Notes: generated by a model from the letters alone, not told the origin. A stretch of DNA of 64,000 nucleotides from Microbacterium sp. SORGH_AS_0862 (GCF_030818795.1 NZ_JAUTAY010000001.1:682001-746000); one strand, 5' to 3'; positions 1-9,171 are shown, counted from the stretch's first letter. A program made the numbers and translations.

Positions 1-993
1 GTGCGCCTCCCGGGCCGCCGGCAGCGCCGCATCCGGGTCGCCGTCCTGCGCCACGATCATGCGGCGCCACACGTCCATGGCTCGCCCGTCTTTGAGCGCC
101 GCTTCGACATCGGCGTCGGGCTGACCGGCCAGCGCCAGCATCTCGCGGGCGAGAGCGACCGTCAGCTCCACGACGTCGGCGGGGCCGCCGCCTGCGAGCA
201 CCTCGACGGACTCGCGCACCTCGTTCGCGTTGCCGATCGCCCGACCCAGCGGACTGTTCATGTCGGTGAGCAGTGCGGTCGTCGCGACGCCCGAGTCGTT
301 GCCGAGCGCCACCATCGTGCGCGCCAGCTCTCGAGCCTTGTCGATGTCCTGCATGAAGGCGCCCGACCCGAACTTCACGTCGAGAACGAGGGATGCGGTC
401 CCCTCGGCGATCTTCTTGGACATGATGCTCGACGCGATCAACGGGATGGCTTCGACCGTCCCGGTCACATCGCGCAGCGCGTACAGACGTTTGTCCGCCG
501 GGGCGAGCCCCGAGCCCGCGGCGCAGATCACCGCGCCGACATCGTCCAGCTGAGCGAACATCTCGTCGTTGGACAGAGCAGCCCGCCATCCGGGGATCGA
601 CTCGAGCTTGTCGAGCGTGCCGCCCGTGTGGCCGAGGCCGCGTCCGGAGAGCTGGGGCACGGCGACGCCGAAGGCCGCCACCAGCGGTGCCAGCGGAAGG
701 GTGATCTTGTCCCCCACGCCGCCGGTGGAGTGCTTGTCGACCGTGGTCTTCGACAGCGCCGTGAAGCTCATCCGCTCGCCCGAGGCGATCATGGCGTCGG
801 TCATCACGCGGATCTCGTCACGGCTCATGCCGTTCAGCAGCACGGCCATCGCGAACGCCGACATCTGCGCATCGGTCACGTACTCGCGCGTGTACGCATC
901 GATCATCCACCGCAGCGCGGGCTCATCGACGGGGCGGCCGTCGCGCTTGGCGCGGATCACATCGACGGCGTCGAACGGCTCGACCGCGCTCAT
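1..993 (-). CDS. deoA: Thymidine phosphorylase, 3' end outside window
   Basis: Pyrimidine-nucleoside phosphorylase, which converts thymidine or uridine plus phosphate to base and (deoxy)ribose-1-phosphate in the cytosol. About 330 residues are visible from the ATG at 993; the C-terminal part lies beyond base 1. The glycosyltransferase family 3 signature is clear: KHSTGGVGDKITLPLAPL at about residues 81-98, then LSGRGLGHTGGTLDKLES. The start overlaps the cdd stop by four bases (ATGA), so the two genes should be translationally coupled. It is the last visible gene of the nucleoside uptake and salvage operon, supplying catabolism of imported nucleosides. The long open frame on the opposite strand is a high-GC shadow. 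Confidence 0.95.
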   Translation of the reverse strand, partial: MSAVEPFDAVDVIRAKRDGRPVDEPALRWMIDAYTREYVTDAQMSAFAMAVLLNGMSRDEIRVMTDAMIASGERMSFTALSKTTVDKHSTGGVGDKITLPLAPLVAAFGVAVPQLSGRGLGHTGGTLDKLESIPGWRAALSNDEMFAQLDDVGAVICAAGSGLAPADKRLYALRDVTGTVEAIPLIASSIMSKKIAEGTASLVLDVKFGSGAFMQDIDKARELARTMVALGNDSGVATTALLTDMNSPLGRAIGNANEVRESVEVLAGGGPADVVELTVALAREMLALAGQPDADVEAALKDGRAMDVWRRMIVAQDGDPDAALPAAREAH

Positions 994-1391
994 CGGCGGT
1001 ACTCCTCGAGATCGCGGGGGCCGAACGCGTCCGGCAGCACCTCGTCGATCGTGCGGATGCCCGACACCGTCTCCAGCAGCATCCCGGGCAGAGCGAACTC
1101 GTTCAGCAGCTGGCGGCAGCGCCCGCACGGCATGATGGTCTGTCCGTCGCCGTTCACGCACACGAACGCCACGAGCTGGCCGCCGCCGGTCATGTTCAGC
1201 TCCGAGACCAGGCCGCATTCCGCGCACAGCCCGACCCCGTAGGAGGCGTTCTCGACGTTGCACCCCGAGACGATCCGCCCGTCGGTGACGAGGGCGGCGG
1301 CTCCCACCTTGTAACGGGAGTAGGGCGCGTAGGCGCGCTGCATGGCCTCGGTCGCGGCGGTGCGCAGCTCGTCCCAGTCGATGTCGGTCAC
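990..1391 (-). CDS. cdd: Cytidine deaminase
   Basis: Zinc-dependent deaminase turning cytidine and deoxycytidine into uridine and deoxyuridine. It is 133 residues long, normal for the small homotetrameric class. The substrate motif CNVENASYG is at residues 44-52, the catalytic C-A-E at 56-58 and the second zinc motif PCGRC at 88-92. It sits 30 bases after the second nucleoside permease gene and overlaps deoA by four bases. Together with the upstream BMP-type ABC importer this forms a nucleoside scavenging operon. Start chosen at the ATG because it gives the usual N-terminus and has an upstream GAGAGGAC-like ribosome site. Confidence 0.97.
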   Translation of the reverse strand: MTDIDWDELRTAATEAMQRAYAPYSRYKVGAAALVTDGRIVSGCNVENASYGVGLCAECGLVSELNMTGGGQLVAFVCVNGDGQTIMPCGRCRQLLNEFALPGMLLETVSGIRTIDEVLPDAFGPRDLEEYRR

Positions 1392-1421
1392 GGTGTCCTC
1401 TCGAAGAAGCGGATGCGGGCG

Positions 1422-2726
1422 TCAGCCCTTGATGTACGGTTTGCCGGCGGCGGCGGGGCCCCGGATCTGCCCGGCGAACCCTGCGACGGCGAGAATCGTC
1501 ACGACGTAGGGCAGCATGAGCATGAACTCGCTGGGGATCGGCGTCTTGAGCACCGTCAGCAGGTTCTGAAGGTTCGTCGCGAACCCGAACAGCAACGCCG
1601 CGAGCGTGGCGCGGATCGGATCCCACCGGCCGAAGATCACGGCGGCGAGGGCGATGAAGCCGAGGCCCGCGGTCATGTCCTTGCCGAACTGCGGCACGGA
1701 GACGAGCGTGAAGTACGCGCCGCCGATGCCGGCGATGGCACCCGCGAGAGAGACGTTCCAGAAGCGTGAGGCGTTGACCTTGATGCCCACGGTGTCGGCC
1801 GCCTGCGGGTGCTCCCCGACGGCACGCAACCGCAGACCCCAGCGGGTGCGGTACAGACCCCAGGCGACGAGGGCGACCGTGATGAACATCAGGTACACGA
1901 TGAACGTCTGGTTGAACAGCACCGGTCCGATCACGGGGATCTCGCTGAGGCCGGGGATCTGCAGGCGGGTGAAGCGCTCGGGGCGGTTCAGCTGGTCCTC
2001 GTTCGGCGCCAGCAGGGCCCCGTAGAGGAATCCCGTCAGGCCCGTGACGAGCACGTTGAGCACGACACCGACGATCACCTGGTCCACGAGGTACTTGATC
2101 GCGAATGCGGCGAGCACGAACGAGACCAGGACGCCGCCGATCATCGCTCCGACGAGCCCGATGAACGGGTTGCCGGTGATGCTCGACAGGAGCGCCGCGG
2201 AGAACGCTCCGAGCAGCAGCTGGCCCTCGATGGCGACGTTGACGACACCGACACGCTCGCCGATCACGCCGCCGAGGGCACCGAAGACCAGCGGTACCGA
2301 CAGTGACACGGCGCCGAAGAGCAGGCTGGGAACGGGCACGAGTCCGTCGGCGCCGGCCCAGACGAGGAACGCGAAGACCCCGAGGACACTGAACGCGATG
2401 GTGAGCCAGAGCGGCTGACGACGATACGACCACGCGAGCCAGAAGGCGACGAGGGTCAGTACCACCAGCACGGCCCACACCAGCCACGAGGTCATCGCCG
2501 TGGGCACGCCCACATCCGCCAGCGCGAGAGCCTGGGAGGGGTCGCCGAGGCGGAACGAGGACGTACCGTCACGCGGGGAGAGACCGAACAGCGCGGCCAA
2601 GAGGGCGACGACCGCGGCCAGCACGACGGGGGCCTTGAAATGGCGTTGCTTGACGACCGCCAGATGGATGGTGCCGTCGCTCTGCTCGAGCTGCGCGGTG
2701 GCGTTGTCGTGGATCGGAGCGCTCAC
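1422..2726 (-). CDS. Nucleoside ABC transporter permease (second subunit)
   Basis: Integral membrane permease of the BMP-type (YufQ/RbsC-like) nucleoside importer family, 434 residues. About 50 polar N-terminal residues precede roughly ten hydrophobic segments; the family stretch ERVGVVNVAIEGQLLLGAF (residues about 145-165) and the loop LRAVGEHPQAADTVGIKV are clear. The GTG start at 2726 overlaps the stop of the preceding permease as GTGA; longer versions of this frame read into that gene and are not supported. It should pair with the upstream permease as a heterodimer energised by the frameshifted ATPase. Confidence 0.93.
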   Translation of the reverse strand: MSAPIHDNATAQLEQSDGTIHLAVVKQRHFKAPVVLAAVVALLAALFGLSPRDGTSSFRLGDPSQALALADVGVPTAMTSWLVWAVLVVLTLVAFWLAWSYRRQPLWLTIAFSVLGVFAFLVWAGADGLVPVPSLLFGAVSLSVPLVFGALGGVIGERVGVVNVAIEGQLLLGAFSAALLSSITGNPFIGLVGAMIGGVLVSFVLAAFAIKYLVDQVIVGVVLNVLVTGLTGFLYGALLAPNEDQLNRPERFTRLQIPGLSEIPVIGPVLFNQTFIVYLMFITVALVAWGLYRTRWGLRLRAVGEHPQAADTVGIKVNASRFWNVSLAGAIAGIGGAYFTLVSVPQFGKDMTAGLGFIALAAVIFGRWDPIRATLAALLFGFATNLQNLLTVLKTPIPSEFMLMLPYVVTILAVAGFAGQIRGPAAAGKPYIKG

Positions 2727-4036
2727 GCGGCCACCGCCTTCTTCGCGGCCTTGGCTCGCGCCTTGGCGGCCTTCTCGGCATCGGACTTGGGCAGGAAGAA
2801 CACCGCGCGCAGCAGCGGCGGCGCCGCGATGAAGAGCACGATGAGCGACTGCACGACGAGAACGATGTCGACCGGGATGCCCTGCGCCTGCATGGAGAAG
2901 GACCCCGCCTTGAGCGCACCGAACAGGATGCCCGCGGCGAACGTCCCCCACGCGCGGCTGCGCCCGAGCAGGGCGACCGTGATCGCGTCGAAGCCGATGC
3001 CGGCGTCGATCGTGGCGCCGAATCCCGTCGTCACGGTGCCCTGGATCTGGTTCATCGCCGCGAGCCCCGCAAGGCCACCGGCGAACAGCATCGCGTAGAT
3101 GTAGAGGCGGTCGACGCTCATGCCCGCAGCGCGCGCAGCGTGAGGGTTCTCTCCCACTGCGCGCAGACGCAGGCCCAGGCTGGAGCGCTCGATGAGCCAC
3201 CACACGAACACGGTCGCGGCGATCACGACGACGAAGCCCCAGTTGAGCTGCGGGAACTGCGGCCCCAGCAGGTCGGGGAACTGCGCCGACTCCGGCGTGG
3301 GCTTCGTGATGGGCTGGTTGGTGCCCTCCATCTGGAGCAGCCCCGGTGTGCGCAGCATCCACAGCAGCAGGTAGTACGCCACGTAGTTGAGCATGATCGT
3401 GAGGATCACCTCGTGCGCACCCGTGCGCGCCTTCAGCAGACCCACCAGGCCGCCCCACAGAGCACCGCCCACGATGCCGGCGACCAGCGTGATCGGCAGG
3501 TGCAGCCACAGCGGCAGGTCGAGGTTGAAGGCGAAGAGCCCGGCGAACATGGCCGCGATGAGCATCTGACCACGGGCACCGATGTTGAACAGTCCCGCGC
3601 GGAAGGCGAGCGCGACGCCGAGGCCGGCGGCGATGAGCGGGGTCGCGAAGCCGAGTGCGTTCGTGAGCGGTCGGATCTGCGCGGCGAAGTCCGCACCGCG
3701 CGCATTGAAGATCGCTCCGCGGAAAAGCGCCTCATAGCCGTTGTAGACGGCCTGCCAGATGGCCACGAAGGTGTCGCCTGGGCGCGCGAAGAAGTACCCG
3801 GATGCGGCCTGCACGTTCTCGTTGGTGACGGCGATCAGGATGCCGCCCACGATCATCGCGAGCACGATCGCGAGCAGCGTCGTCACGGCGCTTCCGCGCA
3901 TCAGCTCGCGCAGGAAGATGCCGGACCGTGTCGGCGGGATCTCCTCGCCGGTCAGCGGCCCCGTTGCGCGGGGGAGCTCGGCGTCGCCGTCGCTCTTGCG
4001 GGCGGCTCCGTCGCTCGTGGGCGTCGAACCGCTCAT
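2723..4036 (-). CDS. Nucleoside ABC transporter permease (first subunit)
   Basis: Membrane permease of the same family as its downstream neighbour, 437 residues. A charged N-terminus (residues 1-45) is followed by multiple membrane spans, the family stretch FRAGLFNIGARGQMLIAAM (about 165-183) and the loop LRAVGENPHAARAAGMSVD. The start overlaps the ATPase gene stop by four bases and its stop overlaps the next permease start. The C-terminus is lysine/alanine rich and cytoplasmic. Order BMP, ATPase, permease, permease, Cdd, DeoA matches known nucleoside import operons, which supports nucleosides as substrate over simple sugars. Confidence 0.93.
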   Translation of the reverse strand: MSGSTPTSDGAARKSDGDAELPRATGPLTGEEIPPTRSGIFLRELMRGSAVTTLLAIVLAMIVGGILIAVTNENVQAASGYFFARPGDTFVAIWQAVYNGYEALFRGAIFNARGADFAAQIRPLTNALGFATPLIAAGLGVALAFRAGLFNIGARGQMLIAAMFAGLFAFNLDLPLWLHLPITLVAGIVGGALWGGLVGLLKARTGAHEVILTIMLNYVAYYLLLWMLRTPGLLQMEGTNQPITKPTPESAQFPDLLGPQFPQLNWGFVVVIAATVFVWWLIERSSLGLRLRAVGENPHAARAAGMSVDRLYIYAMLFAGGLAGLAAMNQIQGTVTTGFGATIDAGIGFDAITVALLGRSRAWGTFAAGILFGALKAGSFSMQAQGIPVDIVLVVQSLIVLFIAAPPLLRAVFFLPKSDAEKAAKARAKAAKKAVAA

Positions 4037-5548
4037 GCGGCCACCTCCGGGTCGGTTGCGCCGGCCATCATGAGGCCGAGCGTGTCACGGGACGTGTCGC
4101 CGGGCACGATGCCGACGATGGTGCCGCGGTACATGACGGCGATGCGGTCGGCGAGGGCGCTGACCTCGTCGAGCTCGGTGGAGACCACGACGATCGGGAT
4201 ACCCGCATCCCTCGTCTCGATGATGCGCTTGTGGATGAACTCGATGGAGCCGACGTCGACGCCGCGGGTGGGCTGTGCGACGACCAGCAGGCGCAGGTCG
4301 CGGCTCATCTCGCGCGCGATGACCACCTTCTGCTGGTTTCCACCCGACAACGTGCCCGCGGGAGTCTCCGGGCCGCGGGTGCGGATGTCGTACTCCTGGA
4401 TGCGGTCGCGCGCGAACGCATCCAGCGCGCGGCGGCGCAGCGTGCCGCCGCGGGCGAAGGCGGGATCGGAGGAACGATCGAGCACGAGGTTCTCGGCGAC
4501 CGAGAAACCGCCGACCAGGCCGTCTTCCCTTCCGGTCCTCCGGCACGAACCCGACACCCTCGTCGAGGATCGCTCGCACGCTCTTGCCGACCAGTTCGGT
4601 GCCATCGAGGCTGATCGAGCCCTCGACGCGCGCCGCGAGGCCGACGATCGCCTCGACGAGCTCGGTCTGGCCGTTGCCCTGCACGCCGGCGACCGCGAGC
4701 ACTTCGCCGGGGCGCACGTCGAAGTCGACGCCGTCGACGACGATCGCACCGGTGGAGGTGAGAACTCGCAGCCCGCTGACCTTCAGGCCCCCCTCCCCGA
4801 GCGTCGGCGGCTCCTTCTGGACGGTGAGCTCGACGGCACGCCCCACCATGAGAGAGGCGAGCTCGGTGTTGGTGGCGGTCGGCGACGCTTCGCCGACGAC
4901 CTTCCCGAGCCGGATGACGGTGATGCGGTCCGCGACCTCGCGGACCTCACGCAGCTTGTGTGTGATGAAGACGATGGAGGTGCCCTCGTCGCGCAGCTGG
5001 CGCATGATCGCCATGAGCTCGTCGGTCTCCTGCGGCGTCAGCACCGCAGTGGGCTCGTCGAAGACGAGGACCTTCGCGTCGCGCGAGAGCGCCTTGATGA
5101 TCTCCACGCGCTGCTGCACGCCGACGGGAAGATCCCCCACGAGGGCGTCGGGGTCGATCTCGAACCCGAATCGCTGCGCGACCTCGCGCACGTGCGCGCG
5201 GGCGGCGTTCAGGTCGAGGCGTCCGAGCGCCTTGGTGCTCTCGTGCCCGAGCATGACGTTCTCGGCGACGGTGAAGACGGGGATGAGCATGAAGTGCTGG
5301 TGCACCATGCCGATGCCCGCGGCCATGGCGTCGCCGGGGCCGCGGAAGTTCTGGACGACGTCGTCCAGAAGGATCTCGCCCTCGTCGGCGCGATACAGGC
5401 CGTACAGCACGTTCATGAGGGTCGATTTGCCTGCGCCGTTCTCCCCCAGCAACGCATGGATCTCGCCGGGCCTGACCACCAGATCGATGTGGTCGTTGGC
5501 GACGAGGCTGCCGAATCTCTTGGTGATCCCGCGGAGCTCGAGCTTCAT
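4033..5548 (-). pseudogene. Nucleoside ABC transporter ATPase, broken by one-base frameshift
   Basis: Double ATPase subunit (RbsA/YufO type) of the nucleoside importer. The first half reads from the ATG at 5548: Walker A GENGAGKST, signature-like VGVQQRVEIIKAL, Walker B VLVFDEPTAVL. At about 4525-4531 the coding strand has AAGGGAAG where the conserved protein reading EDRKEDGLVGG needs AAGGAAG; one extra G throws the rest into another frame. The remainder continues in the shifted frame to 4033 with LSGGNQQKVVIAREM and the QPTRGVDVGS motif intact. All other conserved motifs are undamaged and the flanking genes are intact, so a sequencing or assembly indel is more likely than true inactivation. 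If real, only the first ATPase domain would be made and import would probably fail. Confidence 0.85.
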
Positions 5549-5600
5549 AGATGCACCCTACCTGGGGAGAAAATGCCTGTCGAAAGGCGTCGGAACGGGA

Positions 5601-5636
5601 CTCGGGGCGAGCGGCTGGAAAGCCGCTCGCCCCGAG
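5601..5636 (-). terminator. Strong hairpin between lipoprotein and ATPase genes
   Basis: Perfect 16-bp inverted repeat CTCGGGGCGAGCGGCT with its complement, separated by a GGAA loop. It lies 16 bases after the BMP lipoprotein stop on the minus strand and 50 bases before the ATPase start. There is no clear U-tract, so it could be a partial terminator or an mRNA-stabilising stem that keeps the binding protein more abundant than the membrane parts, a common arrangement in ABC operons. Confidence 0.8.
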
Positions 5637-5651
5637 GTGGTGCGGTTCAGA

Positions 5652-6776
5652 TCAAGAACCGGCGGGAGAGTTCTTCGAGGTCACCGTGATGGTTCCCGCG
5701 ATGATGTCGTCCTGGAGCTTGGTCAGCTCGTCGGTCAGGCCCTCCGGCAGCTGCGACTCGAAGTCGTGGAAGCTCGAGAGCTTGACGCCCTCGTTCTTCA
5801 GCGTGCCGACGTACGGGGTCGGGTCGAACTCGCCCTTGGACGCGGCGACGGTCGCGTCGTAGACGGCGACGTCGATCGCCTTCATGATCGAGACCAGCGT
5901 GATGTCGGCGACGCTGTCGTCGGCGACGGCGAGGTCGCTGTCGACACCGAGCATGAGCGTGTTCTTCCCGCTGTCGGAGATGGCCGCGGCGGCGCTCTTG
6001 TAGATCGGGCCGCCCACGGGCAGGATCACGTCGACGCCCTGGTCGAGCACGCCCTGAGCGGTCTGCTTCGCGGTGTCGTTGGCGTCGAAGCCACCCGTGA
6101 ACGAGCCCTCCTGCGTGTCGACGTTCCAACCGAAGAGCTGGACGTTCGCGCCCTTGTCCTCGTTGTACTTCTCGACGCCCATCGCGTAACCGTCCATGAA
6201 GACGGCGACCGAGGGGATCTGCATGCCGCCGAAGGTGCCGACCTTGTTGACGCCGTCCTTCGCGGACCACGCAGCTGCGGCGTAGCCACCGAGGTACGCA
6301 GCCTCAGCCGTGTTGAAGACCAGCGGCTTGATGTTGGGCGCGTCGGTCTTGCCGTCGAAGTCCGTGTCGGCGTAGTCGTCGATGATCGCGAAGTCGAGAT
6401 CCGGGTTCGCGTTGGCGGCCTCGACGGTCGCGGCGGCGAGCTTGTAGCCGACGGCGATCACGAGGGTGCAGCCCTCAGAGATGGCGGTCTGCATGTTCGG
6501 CGTGTAGTCGTTGTCGTTGGTCGACTCGAACTCGAGCGGGGTGACGCCGAGCTCCTTGGCCGCCTTGTCCATGCCGTTCTTGGCCGACTCGTTGAACGAC
6601 TTGTCGTCCCAGCCGCCCGCGTCGGAGACCAGACACGGCTTGAAGCCGTCGACGACGTCGGATGCGGAGCCGCTCGTCGTTTCGGTCGTGGGGGCGGAGC
6701 CACAGCCGGCCAGCAGCGCCGCGGTGGCCGCGATCGCCAGGCCGCTGAGCAGCGCCTTGGTCGTCGTCTTCTTCAC
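5652..6776 (-). CDS. BMP family nucleoside-binding lipoprotein
   Basis: Extracytoplasmic binding protein of the basic membrane protein (BmpA/PnrA-like, Med) family, 374 residues. It has a lipoprotein signal peptide with lipobox LLAG-C at residues 22-25, then the family N-terminus PCLVSDAGGWDDKSFNESA. It should be anchored to the outer face of the membrane and deliver nucleosides to the two permeases. It is the first gene of the operon. The 5' untranslated region holds a small CCCCGG/CCGGGG stem (about 6804-6820), and a candidate promoter lies near the TTAGGT stretch around 6838-6845 on the minus strand. Confidence 0.94.
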   Translation of the reverse strand: MKKTTTKALLSGLAIAATAALLAGCGSAPTTETTSGSASDVVDGFKPCLVSDAGGWDDKSFNESAKNGMDKAAKELGVTPLEFESTNDNDYTPNMQTAISEGCTLVIAVGYKLAAATVEAANANPDLDFAIIDDYADTDFDGKTDAPNIKPLVFNTAEAAYLGGYAAAAWSAKDGVNKVGTFGGMQIPSVAVFMDGYAMGVEKYNEDKGANVQLFGWNVDTQEGSFTGGFDANDTAKQTAQGVLDQGVDVILPVGGPIYKSAAAAISDSGKNTLMLGVDSDLAVADDSVADITLVSIMKAIDVAVYDATVAASKGEFDPTPYVGTLKNEGVKLSSFHDFESQLPEGLTDELTKLQDDIIAGTITVTSKNSPAGS

Positions 6777-6948
6777 GAGTCCTCCATCAAGAGACGTGGG
6801 AATGCCCCGGCTGTTCCGGGGACGGATGCGGCAACGTTACCTAATGTGACGCGCGCACGACGGGCCGATCGGCAGGCCGCAACGCAATGGTTACAAACGG
6901 CCCGTGACGCGGGTCTCGCTCGGGTGCGGCGCGCCGCCGCATCCGCTC

Positions 6949-8064
6949 TCAGAGCACGTCGCCTCGGCCGGTGAGTTTCAGCGCGTCGACGACCTGCTTG
7001 ACCCGCTGCGCGTGCTCGGTCGTGGTGACCAGCAGGGCATCGGGGGTGTCGACGACGACGATGTCCTGCACGCCGATGAGGCTGATCACGCGCTGCGTCT
7101 GCGTCACCACGATGCCGCTGGACGCGTCGGAGAGGATGCGGGCGTGCTCGCCGAGCACGGCCAGGTCGTTCTTCCTGCCGTTCGAGACGAGCTTGGTGAG
7201 GCTCGCGAAGTCGCCCACGTCGTCCCAGTCGAAGTGGCCGGGGATGACGGCGAGCTTGCCCTTGGCGGCCGCGGGCTCGGCGACCGTGTAGTCGATCGCG
7301 ATCTTCTTCAGGCTCGGCCAGATGCGATCGACGGCGGGGCCGCGGCGTTCGCGATCGTCCCAGGCCTCGGCGAGCTCGATGAGACCCGCGTGCAGCCCGG
7401 GCTCGTTCGCCTCGATCTCGGCCAGCAACACATCCGCGCGCGAGATGAACATGCCGGCGTTCCACGAATAGGCGCGGTCGGTGAAGTACTCCCGGGCCGT
7501 CGGGAGATCGGGCTTCTCGACGAAGCGCTCGACGAGAGCCGCTTCCGGGGCGCCGTCGATGATGAGTTCGTCGGCCTTCTTGATGTAGCCGAACCCGGTG
7601 GAGGGCTCCGACGGCTGGATGCCGATCGTGCAGATGTATCCGGCCCGAGCCACCGCGACCGCCTGGCGCACCGCGAAGTCGAAGACCCGAGAGCCTTGGA
7701 TCACGTGGTCCGCGGCGAACGAGCCGATCACGACGTCGGGCTCGCGCCGCACCAGGATGGCCGCGGCGAGGCCGATCGCCGCGGTGGAATCGCGTGGCTC
7801 GGATTCGAGGAACACGTTCTTGTCGGGGATGCCGGGCAGTTGCTTCTCGACGGCAGCGCGGTGCGCACGCCCGGTGACGACCGCGATCCGGTCGTGGCCG
7901 GCCAGCGGCTCCAGACGGTCCCAGGTGTCGCGCAGCAACGTCTGTCCGGAGCCGGTCAGATCGTGCAGGAACTTCGGCGCGTCGGCCCGTGAGAGCGGCC
8001 AGAGCCTGCTGCCGATGCCGCCTGCCGGGATGACGGCGTAGAAACCCTCGATCTCATTCCCCAT
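6949..8064 (-). CDS. manC: Mannose-1-phosphate guanylyltransferase
   Basis: Nucleotidyltransferase making GDP-mannose from mannose-1-phosphate and GTP for glycan and glycolipid synthesis. It is 371 residues, with the pyrophosphorylase signature PAGGIGSRLWPLSR at about residues 13-26 and the sugar-binding VERFVEKPD at about 175-183. It lacks the C-terminal isomerase domain of the long bifunctional ManC class, so it is the mono-functional form. The ATG at 8064 was chosen over an upstream in-frame start because a TAGGGT -10 box ends seven bases before it and no Shine-Dalgarno is present, the leaderless layout seen repeatedly here. It is divergent from the sdh operon. Confidence 0.93.
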   Translation of the reverse strand: MGNEIEGFYAVIPAGGIGSRLWPLSRADAPKFLHDLTGSGQTLLRDTWDRLEPLAGHDRIAVVTGRAHRAAVEKQLPGIPDKNVFLESEPRDSTAAIGLAAAILVRREPDVVIGSFAADHVIQGSRVFDFAVRQAVAVARAGYICTIGIQPSEPSTGFGYIKKADELIIDGAPEAALVERFVEKPDLPTAREYFTDRAYSWNAGMFISRADVLLAEIEANEPGLHAGLIELAEAWDDRERRGPAVDRIWPSLKKIAIDYTVAEPAAAKGKLAVIPGHFDWDDVGDFASLTKLVSNGRKNDLAVLGEHARILSDASSGIVVTQTQRVISLIGVQDIVVVDTPDALLVTTTEHAQRVKQVVDALKLTGRGDVL

Positions 8065-8071
8065 ACCGGAC

Positions 8072-8077
8072 ACCCTA
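8072..8077 (-). promoter_or_regulatory. -10 box of leaderless manC promoter
   Basis: TAGGGT on the minus strand, seven bases before the manC ATG. This places the transcription start at or next to the start codon, implying a leaderless mRNA. Confidence 0.6.
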
Positions 8078-8144
8078 TCCGCCGGTTGTGTCGGGCGAAT
8101 GTCGCCGCGGCGACGCGGCACCGAGGAGGGCCACGCGCCGATTT

Positions 8145-8160
8145 ATCTCGACGTCGAGAT
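8145..8160. promoter_or_regulatory. Perfect 16-bp palindrome upstream of sdhC, probable operator
   Basis: ATCTCGACGTCGAGAT is its own reverse complement over 16 bp. It lies between the divergent manC and sdhC genes, just upstream of the likely sdh promoter. Its length and symmetry fit a dimeric helix-turn-helix regulator such as MarR or TetR type. The cognate regulator is not evident nearby. Confidence 0.6.
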
Positions 8161-8162
8161 TG

Positions 8163-8177
8163 TTAGGTTCGCCTTAA
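8163..8177 (+). promoter_or_regulatory. Partial iron-box-like site (DtxR/IdeR type)
   Basis: TTAGGTTCGCCTTAA shares its left half with the actinobacterial iron-box consensus beginning TTAGGTTAG, but the right half is degenerate (about 11 of 19 positions match). It abuts the perfect palindrome and precedes an iron-rich respiratory operon, so iron control is plausible but weakly supported. Confidence 0.3.
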
Positions 8178-8293
8178 GGGCGCCGTCGTGCTGCGGCGAA
8201 TACACTGTCGGCAGCGCCCGCGTGACGCAGGGGACCAGCAAAAACCCCGAAGGGCAACGCCTGCCCCACCGTGTTCGATCAGGGAGGACGACC

Positions 8294-8728
8294 GTGGCTG
8301 CACCGGCACGCGTCACACCATCGCTCGCTCAGACGACGTCCAAGACGCCGCGCGGAACGTTGTACCGCGGCAACGAGGGCATGTGGTCCTGGGTCCTGCA
8401 CCGAATCACAGGTGTGTCGATCTTCTTCTTCCTTCTCGTGCACGTGCTCGACACCGCCCTCATCCGCGTCTCCCCCGAGGCGTACGACGCGGTCATCGGC
8501 ACCTACAAGAACCCCGTGATGGGCATCGGCGAGGTCGTGCTCGTGGCCGCGATCGCCTACCACGCCTACAACGGTCTGCGCATCATCGTCGTCGACTTCT
8601 GGTCGAAGGGCGCGCGCTACCAGCGTCAGCTCTGGTGGGTCGTGCTGGGCTTGTGGGCCGTCACGATGCTGGGCTTCGCCCCCCGCCACCTCATGAACGT
8701 CTTCGCCGCGACGGGAGGCGGTCACTGA
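8294..8728 (+). CDS. sdhC: Succinate dehydrogenase cytochrome b556 subunit
   Basis: Membrane anchor subunit of succinate:menaquinone oxidoreductase, 144 residues with three predicted membrane helices. The SdhC family stretch MWSWVLHRITGVSIFFFLL (about residues 34-52) carries the haem and quinone region, and LVHVLD supplies a candidate haem ligand histidine; AYHAYNGLR is another family motif. The GTG start follows a GGGAGGA ribosome site by five bases; longer frames start in the regulatory region. The stop shares one base with the sdhD start. First gene of sdhCDAB, downstream of the palindromic operator. Confidence 0.95.
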   Translation: MAAPARVTPSLAQTTSKTPRGTLYRGNEGMWSWVLHRITGVSIFFFLLVHVLDTALIRVSPEAYDAVIGTYKNPVMGIGEVVLVAAIAYHAYNGLRIIVVDFWSKGARYQRQLWWVVLGLWAVTMLGFAPRHLMNVFAATGGGH

Positions 8729-9171
8729 TGAGCGCGACGATCGCAGATCCCCGCAGTCCCTTCTCCGCCCCGCGGCGCCGGGGCCCGAACCTCGAGAAGT
8801 GGGGCTGGGTGTACATGCGCGCCTCGGGCCTGGTGCTCGTGGTGCTGATCTTCGGACACCTCTTCGTCAACCTCATGACGGGCGACGGGATCCACCAGAT
8901 CGACTTCGCCTTCGTCGCCGGCAAGCTCTCCTCGCCGTTCTGGCAGTGGTGGGATGTCGCGATGCTCTGGCTCGCCCTCATCCACGGCGGCAACGGCATG
9001 CGCACGATCGTCAACGACTACGTCACGCACGCCACCACCCGGCGCGTGCTGGTCTGGGCCATCTGGATCGTGTCGGCCTTCCTGATCCTGCTCGGCACGC
9101 TCGTCGTCTTCACCTTCGACCCCTGCCTCGGCGTGACCAGCGACAGCGTGATGTGGGAGGTGTGCCAGTAG
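8728..9171 (+). CDS. sdhD: Succinate dehydrogenase hydrophobic anchor subunit
   Basis: Second membrane anchor of complex II, 147 residues, three predicted helices. Residues about 28-55 contain the first span and the conserved [32 protein letters not shown] (about 90-103) is the SdhD-type loop. The ATG overlaps the sdhC stop by one base. Together with SdhC it should hold haem b and pass electrons from the SdhB iron-sulfur centres to menaquinone. An intergenic gap of 46 bases separates it from sdhA. Confidence 0.94.
   Translation: MSATIADPRSPFSAPRRRGPNLEKWGWVYMRASGLVLVVLIFGHLFVNLMTGDGIHQIDFAFVAGKLSSPFWQWWDVAMLWLALIHGGNGMRTIVNDYVTHATTRRVLVWAIWIVSAFLILLGTLVVFTFDPCLGVTSDSVMWEVCQ

Noticed and set aside
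3140..5689. 849-codon open frame on the plus strand opposite the nucleoside permease and ATPase genes
   Set aside because: It has no recognisable domain, is rich in R, H, E and D from antisense reading, and lies opposite conserved genes; a high-GC shadow.
4584..6974. 796-codon plus-strand open frame opposite the ATPase and BMP genes
   Set aside because: Antisense to conserved motifs on the minus strand; composition typical of a shadow.
8163..8177. Firm call of a DtxR/IdeR iron box
   Set aside because: Only the left half matches well; kept as a low-confidence feature.
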